The notes under the pieces were generated by a model. The model had not been told where the DNA came from. It worked only from the letters and a program-made list of their open reading frames with translations, and ran no database searches. Source: Butyricicoccus sp. (GTDB lineage Bacteria > Bacillota > Clostridia > Oscillospirales > Butyricicoccaceae). Taken from it: a stretch of 25,042 nt of DNA. The position numbers were made by a program, and so were the translations under genes. This document shows, piece after piece, positions 15,053-21,661 of the stretch. Position 1 is the first letter of the stretch. Every line of letters begins with the position of its first letter. The stretch spans positions 1-25,042 of the forward strand of contig JAHHRO010000030.1 of the NCBI GenBank assembly GCA_020025755.1. Reading direction: 5' to 3'.

Positions 15053-15481
15053 ATGATCGGATTGGTAGTAACAGGACATGCAAACTTTGCCTCGGGACTT
15101 ACAAGCTCGGTGAATTTGATCGCCGGCGAACAGGAGGCTTATCGCTATATAGATTTCCTCCCGACTTACAGTCTCGAGGATTTGGCACGCGAGCTCACAA
15201 AGGCATTCGATGATCTCAAGGACTGCGAAGGCATTCTGGTATTCTCGGATCTCATGGGCGGCACACCATTCAAGACTGCGGTTGAAGTTGGCTTCCCACG
15301 CGGTAATGTAAATGTACTGTCTGGTACCAACCTGCCAATGTTGCTCGAAATCGTAATGTCCCGTAAGTTCATCGAGGATCTCGAGGACTTGACCCAGACT
15401 GCAATTGAAGTCGGCACCGAGGGTGTTGCACGTTATACGTTCCAGAAGGTCGAGGCAGTTGAGCCTGAGGACGGCATTTGA
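15053..15481 (+). CDS. PTS mannose-family IIA
   Basis: Cytoplasmic IIA subunit (142 residues) that accepts phosphate from HPr and hands it to IIB. The N-terminus MIGLVVTGHANFASGL places the phosphorylated histidine at residue 9, as in all mannose-family IIA domains. A second conserved block, LVFSDLMGGTPFKTAVEVG, contains the Asp and Gly-Gly-Thr-Pro motif around the active site. NLPMLLEIVMSR closes the fold. TAGGAG is eight bases upstream of the ATG. It is a stand-alone IIA, not fused to IIB. The gene stands 54 bases after the unknown membrane protein and 93 bases before the AgaS-type gene. Confidence 0.93.
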   Translation: MIGLVVTGHANFASGLTSSVNLIAGEQEAYRYIDFLPTYSLEDLARELTKAFDDLKDCEGILVFSDLMGGTPFKTAVEVGFPRGNVNVLSGTNLPMLLEIVMSRKFIEDLEDLTQTAIEVGTEGVARYTFQKVEAVEPEDGI

Positions 15482-15574
15482 TTTGTAAGATTCCATCGTA
15501 AAACAAGCATCTTTACACAGCCATAAACTTTGTGTGACTGCGTAAAATGCATGGAGCTGAAAGGAGCAGAGAAT

Positions 15575-16756
15575 ATGAAAACAGTTTTTGGCGTTGGTGA
15601 AGAAAAGATGAAGGAAACTTCCTCCGTCTTTACACTGACAGAGATCTATCAGCAGCCGGCAACTTGGGAAAAGACCTGCGCACAGATCGCAGAGCACAAG
15701 GATGAGATCAAGAAGTTTATCGATCAGATCCTGACCTGTGAGGACTTCGACGTGATCCTGACCGGCGCAGGTACCAGTGAGTTTGTGGGCAATGCACTGT
15801 TCCCCCATCTGACTCGCCTGTTTGGTCATAAGGTAAAGTCCTACGGCACGACCGATCTGGTTGCGACCCCGGAAGCATACCTGTCCCGCACAAAGCCGAC
15901 TCTGCTGGTAAGCTTTGGCCGTTCCGGCAACTCGCCGGAGTCCGTTGGCGCAATTGATGTTGCTGAGGCAGTATGTGACAATGTTTATCACCTGTTTGTG
16001 ACCTGTAACAAGGACGGCGCACTGTCCAAGCGTGCCGATACAACGGACAACTGCTATGCAATCAACCTGACCGATGAGACCCATGATCAGAGCTTTGCAA
16101 TGACCTCCAGCTTCTCGAATATGTATCTGGCAACCTATCTGTGCTTCCATCTGGATGAGCTCGAGCAGGTAACTGCACAGGTCAAGGAGATCGGCGCAGC
16201 AGGTCAGAAGTTCCTCGACGGCAAGTTCGATGCTGCACAGAAGATCGTGGACAGCTTCCAGTTTGACCGCATCGTTTACCTCGGCAGCAACACCCTCAAG
16301 GGAACGGCACAGGAGTCTGCACTCAAGATGCTTGAGCTGACTGCTGGTCAGGTCGTTACCATGTATGATACCCCTCTGGGCTTCCGTCATGGTCCGAAGT
16401 CTATCGTAAACGATCAGACCCTGACTGTTGTATACCTCAGCGATGATGCATACACCAGACAGTACGAAGTAGATCTCATCAAGGAGATGAGCGGTCAGCG
16501 CAAGGCAAACCAGATCGTTGCAGTGATGTCCAAGGCGGACGACGAAGTATCTGCACTGGTTGACCATACCGTTGTATTTGATCTGGCTGGGGAGCATGAA
16601 AATGTACTGCTCGGTCTGGATTACATCCTGTTTGCACAGACCTTGGCAGTTCTGAAGTCTTTGGCTCTGGGCATCACACCGGATAACCCCTGCCCGACCG
16701 GCGAGGTAAACCGCGTTGTAAAGGGTGTTACCCTGTATCCGTATACCCGCAAGTGA
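15575..16756 (+). CDS. agaS: AgaS-type SIS-domain sugar-phosphate deaminase/isomerase
   Basis: Predicted galactosamine-6-phosphate deaminase/isomerase that converts GalN-6-P to tagatose-6-phosphate and ammonia. The 393-residue protein has two SIS domains. The first shows ILTGAGTSEFVGNAL and LLVSFGRSGNSPESVGA; the second shows YLGSNTLKGTAQESALKMLE and TPLGFRHGPKSIV. This arrangement, length and the EHKDEIKKFIDQ N-terminal segment match AgaS rather than GlmS (no glutaminase domain). The start at 15575 is supported by AAAGGAG eight bases upstream; a longer frame from 15530 has none. It follows the PTS genes and precedes a hairpin. A glucosamine-type substrate is possible, but the aldolase genes downstream favour the galactosamine pathway. 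Confidence 0.88.
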   Translation: MKTVFGVGEEKMKETSSVFTLTEIYQQPATWEKTCAQIAEHKDEIKKFIDQILTCEDFDVILTGAGTSEFVGNALFPHLTRLFGHKVKSYGTTDLVATPEAYLSRTKPTLLVSFGRSGNSPESVGAIDVAEAVCDNVYHLFVTCNKDGALSKRADTTDNCYAINLTDETHDQSFAMTSSFSNMYLATYLCFHLDELEQVTAQVKEIGAAGQKFLDGKFDAAQKIVDSFQFDRIVYLGSNTLKGTAQESALKMLELTAGQVVTMYDTPLGFRHGPKSIVNDQTLTVVYLSDDAYTRQYEVDLIKEMSGQRKANQIVAVMSKADDEVSALVDHTVVFDLAGEHENVLLGLDYILFAQTLAVLKSLALGITPDNPCPTGEVNRVVKGVTLYPYTRK

Positions 16757-16769
16757 TTGCAAAAAAAGA

Positions 16770-16799
16770 ACATGGATTGCCCGAATGGGCAGTCCATGT
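16770..16799 (+). terminator. Hairpin terminator/attenuator after agaS
   Basis: ACATGGATTGCCC (16770-16782), loop GAAT, and GGGCAGTCCATGT (16787-16799) form a 13-bp stem with one G-T pair. The downstream T-tract is broken (CCTTACTTTGATTTT), so read-through into the YajC-like gene is likely. Confidence 0.6.
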
Positions 16800-16891
16800 C
16801 CTTACTTTGATTTTCTTTGCGCAAGGGAAAGATCGCGCAGATGAAAAGCTGTATGGCGCAGCAAGAAAGAGCAGAAGGAGTAAGTTGAGTT

Positions 16892-17167
16892 ATGAATTGG
16901 GAAGTTATCCTATGGACATGCAGCACGGTTGCTGTGATCTTTATTGTCTGCATGTTGGTCGCGCTGATCCTTTCTGCGCGGAACATGAAGAAGAACCGAC
17001 AGGCAATGGCAGAATTGCAGAAGAACATCAAACCCGGTGCATCCATCATGTTTGCTGGCGGCTTTTATGGCAAGATCGTCAAGATCAAGGATGATGTGAT
17101 CGATGTGGAAATGGGTAAGGGCGTTGTCGTTCAGATCTCGCGCTACAGCATTCAGTCAGCATCGTGA
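16892..17167 (+). CDS. YajC-like protein
   Basis: A 91-residue single-span membrane protein of the YajC type, the accessory subunit found with SecDF in the preprotein translocase. The N-terminal helix (about residues 9-28) is followed by RNMKKNRQAMAELQKNIKPG and then the YajC core, ASIMFAGGFYGKIVKIKDDV with the conserved Gly-Gly-x-x-Gly turn, ending VQISRYSIQS. AAGGAG lies 11 bases upstream of the ATG. YajC usually sits beside tgt or secD; here it follows agaS on the same strand behind a weak hairpin. It may be a paralogue or a relocated copy. Its last 16 bases overlap the 3' end of the convergent AraC-family gene. Confidence 0.8.
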   Translation: MNWEVILWTCSTVAVIFIVCMLVALILSARNMKKNRQAMAELQKNIKPGASIMFAGGFYGKIVKIKDDVIDVEMGKGVVVQISRYSIQSAS

Positions 17168-18375
17168 GAATGAACAGAGATACGGCTGTCGTCCACCGTA
17201 TGGTTTAATGGTTCGCCTGCTGCCTGCTTTGCGTATTCACTGGGCGACATATCAAAATATTTTTTGAATAATCTTGAAAAATAATGGATGGAGCTGAATC
17301 CCAGTAAATAGGCGATCTCACTGATGGTATGCTGATTTTCGCGGATCAGCTCTTTACTCTTTTCCAGCTTGCTGTTCAGCAGATAGCTTTTGGGAGAGAT
17401 ATGCAGATACATCTTGAACAGCATTTGCAGGGAAGAACGCGAAATGAAAAATTCGTGGCAGATCTCCTCGATCGTGATGGGTTCGGTGACATGTGCGTTC
17501 ATATATGCCAGAATCTGCTGCAAAAGATCGCTGTGTACCTCGCTCTGTGTACTGCCGGATATGATACGGCGTCTTCTGGTCTCATCTGCCTGCGTAAGCA
17601 GCCGAACCAGCACTTCCTGCAGGTAGCAGGGGATCAGCATTTGGGTATAATAAGAATCGGAAAGGGACTGCTTGCTCAGCTTCCACAAGATATCCTTGAC
17701 CTCACTGGAACAGTGAAAGATATGATGGGCGAGGTGGAGCGGTGTTTTCCCTTTCAGATCGAACACCACGGTCAGGTAGGAACATGCCGAATCGATCGTG
17801 AGATGTCGGGCACGCAGCGGATCGTTGGGTGCACACAAAATAAGATCATGTGCGGAAAGCGTAAAATTATGCTTTTCAATCGAGACATTCAGCCTGCCTT
17901 GGCTCACATATAGAAGTTCATAATAGTTATGGGATGATGTGTGAAAATGAAACTGTGAAACATCGGTTTGATACCAGTCCAGAACTTCACAGACCTGAAA
18001 CGGAGCCGACAGGGGCAGATAGGTGTAGGGCACGGGAAGCTCGGTCGGTACCATACAAACCTTGGGGGCAATGAGATTATATGTGACTTCATTGGAGACA
18101 GGAATGATATTGAAGTACATATTGGGCTTGATTTTCAGGTGGTCATGTATCGAAAAAATAGAGAGCTCCTCCAGTGTGGGAGAAGTGCCGATCAAAATAG
18201 ACGCAAGTCCATGAACCAGCTCGATGTAGACCTCGCATGGAAAGGAAAACAGCTTGGTAACTGTTTTTTGTCGTGCAAGCTGCCTTGTGCAGATAAGCTG
18301 CTGCTCTGCTGGAGAAATTGGTTTATCATAGATGGAACCAAACAGAAGGAAATTATTTTTGGATGTTTTATTCAT
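17152..18375 (-). CDS. AraC-family transcriptional regulator, probable regulator of the aga locus
   Basis: A sugar-responsive type regulator of about 407 residues. The C-terminal 100 residues are a complete AraC DNA-binding domain with two helix-turn-helix motifs: PITIEEICHEFFISRSSLQM and HTISEIAYLLGFSSIHYFSR, ending LFKKYFDMSPSEYAKQ. A central cupin-like region contains HTSSHNYYELLYVSQGRLNV and the FTLSAHDLILCAPNDP turn, suggesting a ligand pocket. An N-terminal domain of about 150 residues (KTVTKLFSFPCEVYIELVHG) has no assignment I can make. The ATG at 18375 is preferred, since AAAGGA lies nine bases upstream; an ATG at 18396 has no site. It lies between the PTS/agaS genes and nagA. A promoter and an operator-like palindrome lie just upstream, suggesting autoregulation. 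Confidence 0.88.
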   Translation of the reverse strand: MNKTSKNNFLLFGSIYDKPISPAEQQLICTRQLARQKTVTKLFSFPCEVYIELVHGLASILIGTSPTLEELSIFSIHDHLKIKPNMYFNIIPVSNEVTYNLIAPKVCMVPTELPVPYTYLPLSAPFQVCEVLDWYQTDVSQFHFHTSSHNYYELLYVSQGRLNVSIEKHNFTLSAHDLILCAPNDPLRARHLTIDSACSYLTVVFDLKGKTPLHLAHHIFHCSSEVKDILWKLSKQSLSDSYYTQMLIPCYLQEVLVRLLTQADETRRRRIISGSTQSEVHSDLLQQILAYMNAHVTEPITIEEICHEFFISRSSLQMLFKMYLHISPKSYLLNSKLEKSKELIRENQHTISEIAYLLGFSSIHYFSRLFKKYFDMSPSEYAKQAAGEPLNHTVDDSRISVHSHDAD

Positions 18376-18418
18376 CGTGCTAAGATCCTTTGGCATATTT
18401 CATGAGTATTTTAAAAAG

Positions 18419-18441
18419 TGGATACGCTGCAAGCGTATACA
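18419..18441. promoter_or_regulatory. Operator-like palindrome upstream of the AraC-family gene
   Basis: TG-G-ATACGC-N5-GCGTAT-A-CA is a 23-base inverted repeat with matching outer TG/CA and 6-bp inner arms. It lies a few bases downstream of the -10 of the araC promoter at 18452-18480, a position suited to autorepression. No second full copy was seen upstream of the PTS operon or of gatY/gatZ. Confidence 0.5.
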
Positions 18442-18451
18442 AGTTACTTTT

Positions 18452-18480
18452 ATTTTAGTGTATCTTTTCTAAAAATGCAA
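18452..18480 (-). promoter_or_regulatory. Sigma-A promoter of the AraC-family gene
   Basis: On the minus strand, TTGCAT (18475-18480), a 17-base spacer and TAAAAT (18452-18457) lie about 75 bases upstream of the preferred ATG. Confidence 0.55.
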
Positions 18481-18559
18481 GTGCATCCTGTATGGGATAA
18501 CGGGAATCAATTTTAACAGATATTTATGATGTATTTTGTTCAGTTTAACCATTCGTTGG

Positions 18560-18730
18560 AAATGGAGCGGAAAGAATCCGACCCCATCAGCCTTGACTGT
18601 GGCGGAGTTCATACGTTCACACCCTTGGCACAGCTATGAAGCAGCCTGAGTGGAGAGGGCGCGTGGGATATCCATAAGGGTAGAGCCGCAAGGCAATAGC
18701 CCCTATGCCGCAGTCGGCGGCACGACATGT
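18560..18730 (+). other. Structured gene-free segment before nagA (possible ncRNA or mobile-element remnant)
   Basis: The divergent araC-nagA gap is about 525 bases; this part has no convincing reading frame, is more G/C-rich than its flanks, and folds well. CATA(A)GGG (18673-18680) pairs with CCCTATG (18701-18707) around an inner GCC-GCAA-GGC tetraloop hairpin (18685-18694). A second hairpin TGCCGC-N5-GCGGCA follows (18706-18722). Short coding-like scraps occur in different frames (LDCGGVHTFTPLA, then MKQPEWRGRVGYP before a stop), which could be a decayed transposase-type gene end. I cannot match it to a known RNA or insertion sequence. From about 18730 to the nagA binding site nothing else is recognisable. 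Confidence 0.35.
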
Positions 18731-18901
18731 TTTTCTGTTTTCAAAGCAAATGTTTCACAAAATATGTGGATACATCGAATTTCTAAAAGTGGGTTCCTGT
18801 TGGTATGGGATACGAAGTATGTCAGAGAATGGGAAAGGTATGCCTGCTATAAAAGAAAGGCAGGTCATACGGTAAAATATATTTTTAAGGAGGAAACGGA
18901 A

Positions 18902-20050
18902 ATGATTATTCAGAGCCGCAATGTGTGGATCGCAGATCAGTTTATTGAGGCACAGATCGAAATGGAGGACGGTCGCATCACTGGTGTATATCCTTATGGA
19001 ACCAAGGATGTAGACTGTGACTACGGTGAGAACCGCATTCTGCCTGGCTTTATTGATATCCATTGTCATGGCGCATTCGGATTTGATACCAATGACGCAG
19101 AGGAGGAAGGTCTGCGTTACTGGGTGCGCAATATCGTCCAGGAAGGTGTTACCGCGCTTCTGCCGACTACCATTACACAGAGTGAGCAGGTACTGACCGC
19201 TGCACTTGAAAATGTAGCAAAGGTCGTGCGTGATGGGTATGAAGGTGCTGAGATCCTCGGCGTTCACTTTGAAGGTCCGTATCTCGACATGGTGTATAAG
19301 GGTGCACAGCCGGAGCAGCATATCGTAAAGCCCAGTGTTGCACAGTTCAAGAAGTATCAGAAGGCTGCGGATGGACTCATCAAGTATATCACTATGGCAA
19401 CCGAAGTGGACGAGAACTTTTCGCTCACCCATTACTGCCGTGATCATGGTGTTGTTGTCAGCATCGGCCATTCAGGCGCAACCTATTGTCAGGCAATCAT
19501 GGGACATGCAAACGGTGCGCGTTCGATGACCCATGTATACAATGGCATGACCCCGTTCAATCACCGTGCAAATGGTCTGGTTGGTGCAGCATACCGCATT
19601 CAGGGAATGTATGGTGAGATCATCTGTGACGGCAACCATTCCACTCCGGCAGCACTGCATCAGTTCTTTGAAGCAAAGGGCGCAGATCACGGCATCATGG
19701 TAACCGATGCGCTGATGGCAAAGGGATCTCCGGCTGGTTCCAAGTTTATCTTTGGCGGCAATGAGATCGAGATCTATGAAGATGGCAGCGCACATCTGAC
19801 CTCCAGTAAGGGTCTTGCAGGCTCTACCCTGCGCATGAATGAGGGATTGCGCATTTTGATTGAGAAGGCACTGGTTCCCGTGCATGTTGCGATCAACTCC
19901 TGTACCAAGAATCCGGCGGCTTGCCTGCGCATTGATGACCGCAAGGGCAGCATTGGGGTTGGTCTGGATGCTGACCTTGTCGTACTGGATCGTGATTATC
20001 AGGTATTGCAGACCTACTGCCGCGGCGCAGGGATGCTGGAAGAGAAATAA
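18902..20050 (+). CDS. nagA: N-acetylhexosamine-6-phosphate deacetylase (NagA/AgaA)
   Basis: Removes acetate from GlcNAc-6-P or GalNAc-6-P. The 382-residue amidohydrolase has a small N-terminal beta domain and a TIM barrel. Metal and catalytic motifs are visible: GFIDIHCHGAFGFD (HxH), LGVHFEGPYL (metal-binding Glu), VVSIGHSGATY, MTHVYNGMTPF (metal His residues), GEIICDGNHSTP, and IMVTDALMAKG carrying the catalytic Asp. It ends KGSIGVGLDADLVVLD, typical of NagA. The ATG at 18902 follows AAGGAGG seven bases upstream. The family is certain. The genes around it (AgaS, KbaY/Z types) point to GalNAc-6-P as the working substrate, so AgaA is an equally apt name. It overlaps the next gene by one base (TAATG). 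Confidence 0.94.
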   Translation: MIIQSRNVWIADQFIEAQIEMEDGRITGVYPYGTKDVDCDYGENRILPGFIDIHCHGAFGFDTNDAEEEGLRYWVRNIVQEGVTALLPTTITQSEQVLTAALENVAKVVRDGYEGAEILGVHFEGPYLDMVYKGAQPEQHIVKPSVAQFKKYQKAADGLIKYITMATEVDENFSLTHYCRDHGVVVSIGHSGATYCQAIMGHANGARSMTHVYNGMTPFNHRANGLVGAAYRIQGMYGEIICDGNHSTPAALHQFFEAKGADHGIMVTDALMAKGSPAGSKFIFGGNEIEIYEDGSAHLTSSKGLAGSTLRMNEGLRILIEKALVPVHVAINSCTKNPAACLRIDDRKGSIGVGLDADLVVLDRDYQVLQTYCRGAGMLEEK

Positions 20051-20592
20051 TGAGCAAAAATAAGAAGAAAAAAACACCACATGAGGCGATTCGTTTATCG
20101 GGTCGCAATGTCTATACCGATCGTCAGAAGCGCACCATTTACTATGACCGCCTGACCAAGCAGGGATATTACCTGCATAAAGAGGATGAGGGTAAAATGC
20201 AGTTTTTCAAGAACCGCTTTACCATTGTACTGTTTGCAGCTGTTCTCTGTGCAGGCACATTTCTGACATGGACACAGGCAGCCATTGCCGGCGTTGTTTC
20301 CATGACGATCGCAGAGCTGTATTTTCGCTTCTCGTATCTCAAGAAGCTGGAGCCGGCAGAGGATATTGATTTTCAGAGACGGATCTCCGCTCTCGATTAT
20401 ATCTTACAGAATAAGAGCAAGGGGGCAGTCGCCTCTCTTGCCGGACTGTATCTGGCATTTGCCGTTCTGGTTGTACTCAATGCATATTTAGAGCAGTATA
20501 ACACAGGGCTGACACTTTTGAGCTACGGCCTTGGCGGGGTCGGTGTTTATTATTGTATTTTGCATCTGATTGCACTTGGCAAGATGAGGTAA
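20050..20592 (+). CDS. Unrecognised membrane protein coupled to nagA
   Basis: I do not recognise this 180-residue protein. It starts with a very basic tail (MSKNKKKKTPHEAIRLSGRN), then a segment with QKRTIYYDRLTKQGYYLHKE, then four hydrophobic segments in two hairpins (about residues 57-72, 75-92, 124-143 and 150-176). A charged region with PAEDIDFQRRISALDYILQN lies between them. The Lys-rich tail should stay in the cytoplasm. The start codon overlaps the nagA stop (TAATG), so translation is coupled, and a terminator follows directly. This ties it to nagA expression, but no catalytic motif is visible. A role in transport or as a small membrane regulator is only a guess. Confidence 0.75.
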   Translation: MSKNKKKKTPHEAIRLSGRNVYTDRQKRTIYYDRLTKQGYYLHKEDEGKMQFFKNRFTIVLFAAVLCAGTFLTWTQAAIAGVVSMTIAELYFRFSYLKKLEPAEDIDFQRRISALDYILQNKSKGAVASLAGLYLAFAVLVVLNAYLEQYNTGLTLLSYGLGGVGVYYCILHLIALGKMR

Positions 20593-20602
20593 AGGCAAAA
20601 AT

Positions 20603-20633
20603 GAAAAACCATCGCGATCCGCGATGGTTTTTC
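20603..20633. terminator. Bidirectional rho-independent terminator
   Basis: GAAAAACCATCGCG (20603-20616), a 3-base loop, and its complement (20620-20633) form a 14-bp stem with A/T runs on both sides. It lies between the convergent membrane-protein and aldolase genes. Confidence 0.85.
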
Positions 20634-20640
20634 AGAAAAC

Positions 20641-21492
20641 TCAGCCCTTTCCAACAGAGCCGCACAGTTCCATTTTTTCCTTGACCAGACGAACGACGTT
20701 TTCGCGTCCGACCTTGCTGTATTTCTTGGGATCAAAAACTTTGGGATCCTGCGCAAGATAGGATTTCACGCCATCGCTGTATGCAATGCGCAGCTCGGTC
20801 GCAAAGTTTACCTTGCACATGCCGATCTCGATCGCCTCACGGACTGCTTCGTCCGGAACACCGGATGCACCGTGCAGTACGAGCGGAATGGAAACGCGAG
20901 AGCGGATCTCACGCAGGCGGTCGAAGTCCAGCTTCGGAGTACCTGCATACAAGCCGTGTGCCGTACCGATCGCAACCGCCAGAGAATTGACGCCTGTGCG
21001 CTTGACGAATTCCTCGGCTTCCGCAGGATCGGTAAACGGATTGCCGCTGCCGCCCTCAAGATCGTCTTCCTTGCCGCCGACCTTGCCAAGTTCAGCTTCT
21101 ACGCTGATGCCAGAGGGGGCGCACGCCTCCACAACACTGCGTGTGATGGCGATATTTTCCTCAAACGGGGAATGGGAGCCGTCGATCATGATGGATGTAT
21201 AGCCGGTACGCAGAGCCTGCATGGCAAGGGAAAAACTCTCGCCGTGGTCGAGATGCATTGCGATCGGCACAGAGGCGCGTTCTGCCGCAGCCTTTACCAT
21301 TGCAAGGAAATAGTCTAGTCCTGCATACTTGACGGTAGAGGGGGTTGTCTGCATGATGACGGGGGACTTGGTTTCCTCAGCAGCCTGCATGACCGCCATG
21401 ACCATTTCCAAGTTTTCTACGTTGAATGCACCGACCGCATAGTGTCCTGCCTGCGCAGCAAGGAGCATTTCATTTGTTGTTACGAGTGGCAT
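20641..21492 (-). CDS. Class II tagatose-1,6-bisphosphate aldolase, catalytic subunit (KbaY/GatY-like)
   Basis: Cleaves tagatose-1,6-bisphosphate to dihydroxyacetone phosphate and glyceraldehyde-3-phosphate. The 283-residue TIM-barrel enzyme shows the class II zinc sites: MHLDHGESFS (catalytic Asp and zinc His), AIGTAHGLYAG (zinc His) and LVLHGASGVPDE (zinc His). SVEAELGKVGGKEDDLEG is close to the matching KbaY/GatY block, and the length fits that group rather than the longer FbaA type. The start at 21492 has a GAGGT site about eight bases upstream; upstream extensions lack one and run through the promoter. It is divergent from the KbaZ/GatZ-type gene, its presumed partner subunit. Fructose-1,6-bisphosphate as the substrate remains possible. 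Confidence 0.88.
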   Translation of the reverse strand: MPLVTTNEMLLAAQAGHYAVGAFNVENLEMVMAVMQAAEETKSPVIMQTTPSTVKYAGLDYFLAMVKAAAERASVPIAMHLDHGESFSLAMQALRTGYTSIMIDGSHSPFEENIAITRSVVEACAPSGISVEAELGKVGGKEDDLEGGSGNPFTDPAEAEEFVKRTGVNSLAVAIGTAHGLYAGTPKLDFDRLREIRSRVSIPLVLHGASGVPDEAVREAIEIGMCKVNFATELRIAYSDGVKSYLAQDPKVFDPKKYSKVGRENVVRLVKEKMELCGSVGKG

Positions 21493-21553
21493 TCTGGATG
21501 ACCTCATTTCTTTTGATTTCGCCTTGCAAGCAGTACTTGCAGGGAACAGCATT

Positions 21554-21582
21554 AGTATAGCACAAAATGAAAAAAATGTCTG
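21554..21582 (-). promoter_or_regulatory. Sigma-A promoter of the aldolase gene
   Basis: On the minus strand, CAGACA (21577-21582), a 17-base spacer and TATACT (21554-21559) with the extended -10 TGC directly before it. It lies about 60 bases upstream of the ATG at 21492. Confidence 0.65.
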
Positions 21583-21617
21583 CGTTTTGCATGAGTTGTT
21601 TTTAGGATATTGCAAAT

Positions 21618-21640
21618 TTACTGAGGGTTTCCCTCGGTGA
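21618..21640 (+). repeat. Inverted repeat just upstream of the KbaZ/GatZ-type gene
   Basis: GAGGG-TTT-CCCTC (21623-21635), extended by several further pairs, some wobble, on both sides, lies about 11 bases before the AAGGAG of the + strand gene. It could be an operator in the divergent aldolase-subunit promoter region or a 5'-leader hairpin; there is no direct evidence for either. Confidence 0.4.
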
Positions 21641-21661
21641 TTCATAATGGAAGGAGTGATT

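Noticed and set aside
14711..16762. An open frame of 683 codons on the minus strand, antisense to the 3' end of the unknown gene, PTS IIA and agaS.
   Set aside because: The plus strand here holds unmistakable PTS IIA and AgaS motifs with ribosome binding sites. The antisense frame is Cys/His/Leu-rich, has no family motifs and no binding site, and is best explained by codon bias of the sense genes.
18670..18710. T-box-like string (AAGGGTAGAGCCGCAAGG resembles AGGGTGGnACCGCG).
   Set aside because: The conserved T-box bases do not match, no stem I or specifier loop was found, and nagA is not a typical T-box target.
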